DNA from: Sinorhizobium garamanticum
GTDB lineage: Bacteria > Pseudomonadota > Alphaproteobacteria > Rhizobiales > Rhizobiaceae
Assembly (NCBI RefSeq): GCF_029892065.1
Contig: NZ_CP120373.1
Location: forward strand, 3,355,001 to 3,419,000
Reading direction: 5' to 3'
DNA: 64,000 nt
Under the pieces are notes generated by a model. The model worked only from the letters and a program-made list of their open reading frames with translations. It did not search any database and had not been told where the DNA came from. The translations under genes and the position numbers were made by a program. Positions 35,974 to 42,610 of the stretch are shown piece after piece (the first letter of the stretch is position 1; the number at the start of each line of letters is the position of its first letter).

Positions 35974-37149
35974 ATGCGAACCCGAGAGAACATGAGAGAA
36001 TTGTCGCCAATGGCTGAAAATCCGGGAAATTCCCGATACTTCAAGGCGCCGGTCTTCGCCGTGGCGCCGATGATCGACTGGACTGACCGGCACTACCGCT
36101 TCTTAGCGCGGCAGCTCTCGCGCCATGCGCTGCTTTATACGGAGATGATCGTCGCCGATGCGATCCTGCGGGGCGATCGCGAGAAGCTGCTCGGCCACGA
36201 CGCCTCGGAGAACCCGGTCGCCTTGCAGCTTGGCGGCAATGATCCCGCAAAATTGGCGGAGGCCGCCCGGATCGGCGAAGGCTTCGGCTACGACGAGATC
36301 AACATGAATGTCGGCTGCCCGTCAGATCGGGTGCAGTCGGGCACATTTGGCGCCTGCCTGATGCAGGAGCCGGCGCTCGTCGCCGAATGCGTCGCGGCGA
36401 TGAAGGCGGCCGTCAGAATTCCCGTCACCGTCAAATGCCGCATCGGCGTCGACGACCAGGATCCGGAGCGGGCGCTGCGCGACCTCGTCGCCCGCGTGAA
36501 GGATGCCGGCACGGATGCCGTCTGGGTGCATGCGCGCAAGGCCTGGCTGCAAGGTCTGAGCCCTCGCGAAAACCGCGAGATTCCGCCGCTCGACTATGAC
36601 CTCGTCCATCGTCTGAAGGCGGAAAATCAGAATCTTTTCATCGGTCTCAACGGTGGTCTTCAGAATCTGGATCAGGCGCTTTCGCATCTGGATCATCGCC
36701 TGTTGCCGCAAGGCGCGGCTGTCGAGCCTGCCGCCGGGGCCGGCAACGGCCCGGCGCTGGACGGCGTCATGCTGGGCCGCGCCGCCTACCATGACAGCGG
36801 CCTGCTGACCGCCGCCGACGGCTATTTCGCCCATCCTCTGACCGGTGCGGCACCCGAACCGATCGAGCCGCATGCCTTCAACGATCGCGACCATCGCCTG
36901 TCGCTCGACTTCTGGGCCGGCGTGCGCGACGCCATGGCGGATTACGCCGCGACCCACATTGCGAACGGCGGCCGGCTGGTCCATGTCACCCGGCACATGG
37001 TCGGCCTTTTCCAGGGCTGGCCCGGCGCCCGGCGCTACCGCCAGTTGCTCTCCGCCGACGCCACCCGCAAGGGTGCCGGCCCGGAGGTGATCCACGCCGC
37101 CTTCGACGCCGTGTTCGAGGCGGCAACGGCACGGCAGGCGGCGGAGTAG
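35974..37149 (+). CDS. dusA: tRNA-dihydrouridine(20/20a) synthase
   Basis: About 391 residues from the ATG at 35974 (GAGGG five bases upstream); ATGs at 35992 and 36010 are alternatives and the true start is unsure. FAVAPMIDWTDRHYRFLARQLSRHALLYTEMI is the FMN-barrel start. The catalytic Cys lies in NMNVGCPSDRVQSGTFGACLM. VKCRIGVDD, VHARKAWLQGLSP and the later DGVMLGRAAY are DusA-specific blocks. It reduces uridine 20 in the tRNA D-loop using FMN and NADPH. The frame is open back into the RIME repeat, so an extended N-terminus cannot be excluded. Confidence 0.93.
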   Translation: MRTRENMRELSPMAENPGNSRYFKAPVFAVAPMIDWTDRHYRFLARQLSRHALLYTEMIVADAILRGDREKLLGHDASENPVALQLGGNDPAKLAEAARIGEGFGYDEINMNVGCPSDRVQSGTFGACLMQEPALVAECVAAMKAAVRIPVTVKCRIGVDDQDPERALRDLVARVKDAGTDAVWVHARKAWLQGLSPRENREIPPLDYDLVHRLKAENQNLFIGLNGGLQNLDQALSHLDHRLLPQGAAVEPAAGAGNGPALDGVMLGRAAYHDSGLLTAADGYFAHPLTGAAPEPIEPHAFNDRDHRLSLDFWAGVRDAMADYAATHIANGGRLVHVTRHMVGLFQGWPGARRYRQLLSADATRKGAGPEVIHAAFDAVFEAATARQAAE

Positions 37150-37169
37150 GAGCGGAGCTCCTGGCTCTT

Positions 37170-37345
37170 CCAGTCCGCCCTCATTCCTGTGCCCGTCACA
37201 GGAAATCAGCCACAGCGCGTCCGCGCTGTGAATGTCTCCATTTATACCGAAAAGACACGTCCTCTCGGCTTCCTTCGTCCAAGCATCTCGCGCGCCCAAG
37301 GACTTGGGCGCGCTGGATTCCTGTGCCGAGCATAGGACTGACGGA
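37170..37345. repeat. Dispersed inverted repeat (CCTCATTCCTGTG family)
   Basis: Contains CCTCATTCCTGTGCCCGTCACAGG, GCGCCCAAGGACTTGGGCGC and CTGGATTCCTGTG. The same blocks form the core of the MITE-like insert at 21678-21910, but here the CAC...GTACACGAC termini are absent. Confidence 0.6.
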
Positions 37346-37404
37346 GCAGCGAGAGGCCGCGCCGTTTCGGAGCACCATCGTCGATGGATGTCCAGATTCG
37401 GCGC

Positions 37405-37520
37405 TTGCCCCTCACCCTAGCCCTCTCCCCGCCCGCGGGGAGAGGGGACTTAAGAGGCCGCCGCGAGTCCCTTCGCCCCGCTCGCGGGGAGAAGGTGGCC
37501 GGCAGGCCGGATGAGGGGCT
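37405..37520. repeat. Dispersed repeat of C-rich and G-rich palindromes
   Basis: CCCTCACCCTAGCCCTCTCCCC/GGGGAGAGGGG, then CGCTCGCGGGGAGAAGG and GGCCGGCAGGCCGGATGAGGGG. This is a common rhizobial intergenic repeat type. It lies beyond the cold-shock gene terminator. Confidence 0.6.
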
Positions 37521-37531
37521 TTGCACGGCGC

Positions 37532-37568
37532 CAACAAAAAAACGGCGCCTCTTGCGAAGCGCCGTTCT
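37532..37568 (-). terminator. Terminator of the cold-shock gene
   Basis: On the minus strand AACGGCGCTTCGC and GAGGCGCCGTT pair and are followed by seven T, 26 bases after the stop. Confidence 0.85.
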
Positions 37569-37593
37569 TCAAATTCCAACCGAAACGTCCGGC

Positions 37594-37806
37594 TTAGATA
37601 GCCTGGAGGTTGACGGCCTTCGGGCCCTTGCCCATGCGGTCCGGCTCGGTGTCGAAGGAGACCTGCTGGCCGTCCTGCAGGGTTGCGAGGCCAGCGGCCT
37701 GAACGGCGGAGATGTGGACGAATACGTCCTTCGCGCCGCCTTCCGGCGTGATGAAACCAAAACCCTTGTCCTGGTTGAAGAATTTTACGGTGCCCTTGGT
37801 GGCCAT
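37594..37806 (-). CDS. Cold-shock family single-strand nucleic acid-binding protein
   Basis: 70 residues, the standard CspA length. RNP1 is KGFGFI and RNP2 DVFVHIS; the start [12 protein letters not shown] and the end [11 protein letters not shown] are typical of alphaproteobacterial Csp proteins. These act as RNA chaperones. The upstream region of several hundred bases has no other gene and may hold a long 5' leader, as is usual for csp mRNAs. The paralogue number (cspA1, A2, etc.) cannot be assigned from sequence alone. Confidence 0.95.
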   Translation of the reverse strand: MATKGTVKFFNQDKGFGFITPEGGAKDVFVHISAVQAAGLATLQDGQQVSFDTEPDRMGKGPKAVNLQAI

Positions 37807-38337
37807 GGAAGAAGTCCTTTTCCTTCAGTCTGTCTTTTGCCGCAACCCAGTGCTTCAATAACACGCATCGGCTGCCGCAGGTAGTGTCCGCGCCCCCGGG
37901 GGGATGCGAACGGGTCGTCTTCAGCGCTATCGGCACTGAAAGGCGTCGAGTGGTCACGATATCGGGGAAAAGACGTCAACGATGCCGCTTGCGGCGGTCC
38001 CGGCGAATGGCCGGGCTCAAACGAAAGTCCAGTCTCCGGGATTGAAAACGCCCGAACAAAGATAGGAGTGGCAGCTTTCGCGAAAAAAGGCAAGCGGAGT
38101 TTCAGGATGCGGTGATCGCCAGCTGCAATGCCTTGCATGCAGCCTTTTGCGCCACTTCCTCGAACGCGCCTCGATCCGGAATTGTCGTGGATTGCCTCTT
38201 TCTGACCACATTTTCGTCCCGACGCTCGGCTGAGCGTGGCGATCACGGATCGACCGCCATGGGCTTGCTGCCGGCGCAGCGAACCGGTAGGTCTGAACCG
38301 AGAGGAATATTGCATTGATGAAGAACAGGTGCCCGGC
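37807..38337. other. Long divergent region between the csp and DnaJ-domain genes
   Basis: 530 bases that should contain the csp promoter and its structured 5' leader, and the promoter of the DnaJ-domain gene. No other gene was supported, apart from a possible 7-codon leader at 38318-38341. Confidence 0.4.
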
Positions 38338-38925
38338 GTGATCGATCCCTATGTCCTCCTTGGAATTGAGCGCGACGCCGACGCGCGAGCGATCCGGACC
38401 GCCTATCGAAAGGCGGTCAAGACGGCGCATCCCGACCGCGGCGGCGATGCCGAACAGTTCGGCAAGCTGCAGGCGGCCTATGACCTGCTCAAGGATCCGG
38501 TGCGCCGCAAGGTCTATGACGACACCGGCTACGATCCGCAGCTCGCCGATCCGAAGGACCTCAAGGGCCTGATGATGCTCGAAGCGCTGGTCAACGATTT
38601 TATCCTCGACGAGCGTGAGCCCGGCAGCTTCGATCCGGTCGCCGCCATGCGCCGCAAACTCTCCGACGACATCGTCAAGAACCGCTTCCACATCCTCGAA
38701 CTCGAGCGCCACCGCTCCCGCGTCCGCAAACACCTCGACCGCCTCGGCCGCCGGCCGGAGACCGACGTGCTTGGCTCGATGCTCCGCGCCCGCAGCCAGT
38801 CGATCGCCGATGCAATCAAGAACGCCGAAGCGCAGATCGAGGCGATCGAGCAGGCATATACGATGCTGGAGGGGTATTCGTATGAGCTGGAGGCGTTGGA
38901 GGTGAAGGCGAGGGCGGCGGAGTAG
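38338..38925 (+). CDS. DnaJ (J-domain) protein
   Basis: About 195 residues from the GTG at 38338; the frame is open upstream and the exact start is uncertain. Residues 1-65 form a J domain: DPYVLLGIERDADARAIRTAYRKAVKTAHPDRGGDAEQFGKLQAAYDLLKDPVRRKVYDDTGYDP, with the HPD motif intact. The rest is helical and charged (LELERHRSRVRKHLDRL, AQIEAIEQAYTMLEGYSYELEALEVKA), without Zn fingers, so it is a type III co-chaperone that would stimulate DnaK. A decayed partial copy lies 1.4 kb downstream. Confidence 0.85.
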   Translation: MIDPYVLLGIERDADARAIRTAYRKAVKTAHPDRGGDAEQFGKLQAAYDLLKDPVRRKVYDDTGYDPQLADPKDLKGLMMLEALVNDFILDEREPGSFDPVAAMRRKLSDDIVKNRFHILELERHRSRVRKHLDRLGRRPETDVLGSMLRARSQSIADAIKNAEAQIEAIEQAYTMLEGYSYELEALEVKARAAE

Positions 38926-38980
38926 GGGGCAGGATGTCGCTTTGATTTAGAAGCGATAAACTCGCTTGGGCTGCACGAGC

Positions 38981-39259
38981 ATGATTTCGACGGCCGTTCT
39001 GTCGTGCATCCTGCTTCGGGCGGTTGTTGCGCCGATCGCTATGGCCCAACCTGCTTCAAAGCGGCTTTCCTTTGGCGAAGTGCGATGCACGCCGGAGGGT
39101 GTGTTTCAAGACGGAGTGCAGTGTGGTTGCCTGGCCAAGCCCGGAACGGACCTGATCCGATCCACTGCATTCTTGGTGAGGGCGACGAGGAACTCGCGCC
39201 AGCCGCAAGGGGCCGGCGCGACTTGCTTGTTCATCTGGCGTGGCGGTTTGCTGGGTTGA
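38981..39259 (+). CDS. Possible secreted small protein or gene remnant
   Basis: The frame begins MISTAVLSCILLRAVVAPIAMAQ, which looks like a signal peptide, and continues with EVRCTPEGVFQDGVQCGCLAKPGTD, a Cys-containing segment. No Shine-Dalgarno site is evident, and the tail beyond residue 65 looks random. It could be a remnant of a frameshifted gene. Low confidence. Confidence 0.28.
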   Translation: MISTAVLSCILLRAVVAPIAMAQPASKRLSFGEVRCTPEGVFQDGVQCGCLAKPGTDLIRSTAFLVRATRNSRQPQGAGATCLFIWRGGLLG

Positions 39260-39264
39260 TCTCC

Positions 39265-39972
39265 CTAATCCTGATTGCCTAGCTCGCTGGCATCACCACC
39301 GGGATCACCAGCGCCACCGCCGGGTTCAACGTCGCCGTTGCCTAGCTCGCTGGCATCACCACCGCCGGGATCACCGCCGCCGTTGCCGGGATCACCGCCG
39401 CCGTTGCCGGGATCACCGCCGCCGTTGCCGGGATCACCGCCGCCATTGCCGGGATCACCACCGCCGTTGCCGGGGTCACCGCCGCCATTGCCGGGGTCAC
39501 CGCCGCCATTGCCGGGGTCACCGCCACCGCCACCGGGATCACCGCCGCCGCCACCGGGGTCGCCACCGCCACCGCCGGGATCACCGCCGCCATTGCCGGG
39601 GTCATCGCCGCCGCCACCGGGACCACCGCCACCGGGACCACCGCCACCGGGACCGCCGCCACCGGGACCGCCACCGCCGGGACCGCCGCCGTTCTGGCCA
39701 TTGGTGCGGTCCGTGGACTGGCTGGCTGCACCCGTCAGGGCCGTGGACATCGGCGGACATTGCTCGATTTCCGTGGCTGTCAGGATTTCAGTCCTGTTGC
39801 GAGCAATGCAGCAGACCTGATAGTTCGCCTCGGTAAGGGGGCTACACTGCTCAGCGGTAAGTATGGGGCGCTCGACGTCTTGGCTCCACGCCGGGACTAC
39901 CGTCGATGCTAAAAACCCGGCCGACATCATAGCCAGGCCGGTGCTCGCGAAAAGTGAATTTAGGATTTTCAT
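39265..39972 (-). CDS. Secreted Gly-rich repeat protein
   Basis: 235 residues. Residues 1-30 are a signal peptide (MKILNSLFASTGLAMMSAGFLASTVVPAWS). Residues 31-90 form a compact segment with ILTAEQCSPLTEANYQVCCIARNR and ATEIEQCPPM (four Cys). The rest, residues 95-235, is almost entirely (GGGGP)n and (GNGGGDP)n. The DNA there is a minisatellite of 15- and 21-base units. The tail duplicates DASELGN. Probably an exported, flexible surface or matrix protein; function unknown. Confidence 0.7.
   Translation of the reverse strand: MKILNSLFASTGLAMMSAGFLASTVVPAWSQDVERPILTAEQCSPLTEANYQVCCIARNRTEILTATEIEQCPPMSTALTGAASQSTDRTNGQNGGGPGGGGPGGGGPGGGGPGGGGPGGGGDDPGNGGGDPGGGGGDPGGGGGDPGGGGGDPGNGGGDPGNGGGDPGNGGGDPGNGGGDPGNGGGDPGNGGGDPGNGGGDPGGGDASELGNGDVEPGGGAGDPGGDASELGNQD
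39285..39690. repeat. Coding minisatellite of 21- and 15-bp units
   Basis: A 21-base unit (GGGATCACCGCCGCCGTTGCC and variants) repeats about a dozen times, followed by 15-base units (GGGACCACCGCCACC). Units are multiples of three, so copy number changes keep the frame. Confidence 0.85.
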
Positions 39973-40141
39973 TTTACACCTCCCTAAATTAGTAGAGGCT
40001 GAACTGCGTATCGGCGGGAATGTTCCTTAAAAAATTAGGGGTTTTATGGTGGAAGCTACTACGAGGAATGCCGGAGATTTTCAGATGATAGGTGGAAGAT
40101 CGCGCAGTCCGCTATAACCCGGTTCACACTCGTTGCCGCTA

Positions 40142-40234
40142 CTGCATGATTCCTTAAATCGGAATCGATTTAAGGGCAAAATCATGCAGCAATTTCAAAG
40201 TGTTGCGCGCCCGATTGGACGCGCGGCGCTGCAG
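40142..40234 (+). repeat. RIME1-like element, copy 6
   Basis: CTGCATGATTCCTTAAATCGG...AAAATCATGCAG and a shortened second palindrome (GCGCCCGATTGGACGCGCGGCGC). It lies just before the decayed J-domain gene copy. Confidence 0.8.
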
Positions 40235-40310
40235 GTGCTCGGATATCTGCGTGTGGCCTTGTGAATTCGCCGTCGTCGTTGTTGACGCATAGCACGGAAG
40301 TCTGGGCGTT

Positions 40311-40776
40311 GATGCCGAGCAGTTCGGCAAGCTGCAGACGGCCTACGACCTGCACAAGGACTCGCTGCGCCGCAAGGTCTATGACGACACCGGCTACGAT
40401 CCGCAGCCCGCCGATCCTAGAATTTTTAGGGGGTCGATGATGCTGGAGACACTGATTAACGAGTTCGTGCCTCGATAGCACGAGCGCCGCAACTTCGATC
40501 CGGTCGCCGCCATGCGCCGCAACTCTCCGCGACATCGTCAAGAACCGCTTCCACATCCTCGAACTCGAGCGCCACCGCTCCCGTGTCCGCAAGCACCGCG
40601 ATCCCCTTGGCCGCGGGCCGGAGACCGACGTGCTCGGCTCAATGCTGCGCGCACGCAGCCAGTCGATCGCCGAGGCGCAGATCGAAGCCATCGAGCAGGC
40701 GTATTTGATGCTGGAAGGGTATTCTTATGAACTGGAGGCGATAGAGATGATGGCGCGCGGCGGATTAGCGGTATAG
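40311..40776 (+). pseudogene. Decayed partial copy of the DnaJ-domain gene
   Basis: The sequence matches 38441-38925 closely over most of its length: GATGCCGAGCAGTTCGGCAAG, GGTCTATGACGACACCGGCTAC and the long block around CGCTTCCACATCCTCGAACT are shared. It begins inside the J domain, after the HPD motif, and has an in-frame TAG near 40477, a lost base in CGCAACTCTCC, and a deletion before GCGCAGATCGAAGC. No intact reading frame remains. It is a duplication that has decayed, or a relic of a recombination event next to the defence island. Confidence 0.85.
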
Positions 40777-40849
40777 TAGCTCGTCGCCACTTATCCATCA
40801 CCTACGAATGTACGCCGTATTTGGCGCGTTCGCAGCGGTATCCGCCCGA

Positions 40850-41032
40850 TTATTTGCTCTTTTGGGAATCCTGGCGAAGTTGGTTGGATCGCTCGGCTTC
40901 TCGCGATGAAGAGCCTTCGTCGAACTTATGTGAGCGCCAATCCGAGAAGTAAATCCTGTGCGAGGCGATCACTTTTTCTAAGCGCCGAGCTGCCGCTTGA
41001 GTTGCATTAGCTTTGTTTGATTTTGCAACCAT
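40850..41032 (-). CDS. Small basic protein divergent from the AvcD-like gene
   Basis: 60 codons with a strong AAGGAGGG seven bases before the ATG, better than the site of the large gene it diverges from. The product starts MVAKSNKANATQAAARRLEKV and ends RQDSQKSK; it is highly charged (many Lys, Arg, Ser) with no membrane segment or Cys. The family is not recognised. It occupies the DNA in which known AvcD systems carry their AvcI inhibitory RNA. It could be a protein partner, an unrelated small gene, or a chance frame over an RNA gene. Confidence 0.5.
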   Translation of the reverse strand: MVAKSNKANATQAAARRLEKVIASHRIYFSDWRSHKFDEGSSSREAERSNQLRQDSQKSK

Positions 41033-41086
41033 TTTGTGCCCTCCTTGCGATCAAATGTCAGCTTACACGATTCGAGACTTCAATCC

Positions 41087-42604
41087 ATGACGCAGTTGAT
41101 ACCTCGCCTGGAATTTCCGGAAATTGTGATTGGCCTCGTTGCGCCAATAGGGACTTCGCTTAATGATACAATTGCCGAAATTCGGAAGTTTTTCTTATCC
41201 GTCGACTACCAAGTGCACGAACTTCGCGTCACGGACGTTTTCAAGCAGATGGCGAAAATAATTAAGCCAGATGATCGGCTCATCGAAAAGCCTCTGTTTA
41301 AGCGATACGAGAGCCATATTTCCTACGGTAACCAACTCAGGCGATTTTCTAGCGATCCATCCGTCTTGGCGGCTTTAACAATACAGACGATTGTCGAAAC
41401 GAGAATTAAGCAGAGCTCTCCAAACAATGAGAAATTTACGAAAAACGTATATATACTTCATCAGTTTAAGAGACCTGAGGAGATAGAACTACTTAGGTCT
41501 GTCTATGGAAAGATTTTCTTTCAAATATCTGTCTATTCAATGAGATCTTCTAGAGTGGATTATCTCGCGCGAAAATTTGCGGAAGACGCAGCGGAGGCGA
41601 GTCACACTTCATTTCGTTCTAGTGCCGAGCAGTTGGTTGATATTGATGAAAACCAAGTTAAAGAGAAGTTTGGGCAACGGGTAGCCAAAATCTTTCATGA
41701 CGCGGATTTAATTTTGAACAGAGACGTGCGGGAACCTTCTTTAACTGATCAGTTAAACCGTTTCCTTGAACTGCTTTTCTCTTCGAACGTTATAACGCCT
41801 ACAAAACTCGAGTATGGCATGTTTGCGGCGAAGTCGGCCGCGTTGCGAACCTCAGATCTTTCACGGCAAGTTGGAGCAGCGATTTTCAGTCGAAAAGGTG
41901 AAGTTATTGCTATGGGCTCCAATGAGGTGCCAAAGGCTGGGGGCGGAACATATTGGCCTGATGATGAGTTCGATGACAGGGAGTTCAGGAGAAAGGTCGA
42001 CTCTAACGACAAAAGAAAACAAGAGATACTTGAGGAAATAGTCAAAAAAGTTGGGATTTCATGGGACCAATTAAGTGAAGAGCAGGTCAACAGTCTGCAT
42101 GACTCAAGTTTGATGGATGCTCTTGAGTATGGACGCATTGTGCATGCAGAGATGTCAGCTATATCAGATGCTGCGCGACTTCGCGGCGCGTTGCAAGATT
42201 CTATACTCTATACAACAACCTTCCCTTGTCACATGTGTGCAAAGCACATCGTTTCGAGTGGCATAAAGAGGGTTGTATATCTAGAGCCGTATCCCAAAAG
42301 CTTGGCTTCGCGGCTTCATGCAGACTCTATTGATATAGATAGCCAAGAGCGTGGCGAGTACAAAAGCTATCCTGCCGTCGAGTTTACCCACTTTTACGGG
42401 ATAACCCCTAGGCGTTATCGCGAATTCTTTCAGAGAAGCAAACGAAAGGATGGAGATGGCCGGCTTCAGGATTACATAGATAACAAAAAAATACCGTTTG
42501 TTGATCTGAAATCTCCCTTCTATGCACAACTTGAAGACACAGTTTTAGAAAGCCTCAAAGCGGCTCTACATAAGATGGAGCGAAGTGGCTCTTTAACCGA
42601 CTAG
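41087..42604 (+). CDS. avcD: Anti-phage dCTP/dCMP deaminase (AvcD/DCD family)
   Basis: 505 residues from the ATG at 41087; a GTG at 41036 would add 17 residues. The N-terminal region (residues 10-180) begins EIVIGLVAPIGTSLNDTIAEI, the degenerate P-loop-like start of the two-domain AvcD family, which lacks the GKS/T of a true Walker A. The C-terminal domain (about 235-440) is a zinc-dependent deoxycytidylate deaminase: RQVGAAIF, the ligand/proton-shuttle pair in IVHAEMSAI, and the zinc Cys pair in FPCHMCAKHI. In characterised systems the enzyme drains dCTP/dCMP after infection and is restrained by an upstream RNA, AvcI. Base composition is clearly more AT-rich than that of flanking genes, indicating acquisition. 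The stop is six bases from that of uvrB. Confidence 0.83.
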   Translation: MTQLIPRLEFPEIVIGLVAPIGTSLNDTIAEIRKFFLSVDYQVHELRVTDVFKQMAKIIKPDDRLIEKPLFKRYESHISYGNQLRRFSSDPSVLAALTIQTIVETRIKQSSPNNEKFTKNVYILHQFKRPEEIELLRSVYGKIFFQISVYSMRSSRVDYLARKFAEDAAEASHTSFRSSAEQLVDIDENQVKEKFGQRVAKIFHDADLILNRDVREPSLTDQLNRFLELLFSSNVITPTKLEYGMFAAKSAALRTSDLSRQVGAAIFSRKGEVIAMGSNEVPKAGGGTYWPDDEFDDREFRRKVDSNDKRKQEILEEIVKKVGISWDQLSEEQVNSLHDSSLMDALEYGRIVHAEMSAISDAARLRGALQDSILYTTTFPCHMCAKHIVSSGIKRVVYLEPYPKSLASRLHADSIDIDSQERGEYKSYPAVEFTHFYGITPRRYREFFQRSKRKDGDGRLQDYIDNKKIPFVDLKSPFYAQLEDTVLESLKAALHKMERSGSLTD

Positions 42605-42610
42605 CTTGGA

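Noticed and set aside
37384..37884. Plus-strand frame opposite the cold-shock gene
   Set aside because: The cold-shock protein on the minus strand is unmistakable and has its own terminator.
39240..39836. Plus-strand frames reading as Arg/His/Asp or Pro/Ser repeats; possible CRISPR-like array
   Set aside because: The repetition is an in-frame coding minisatellite of 15/21-base units without unique spacers. The minus-strand frame has a signal peptide and is the better gene.
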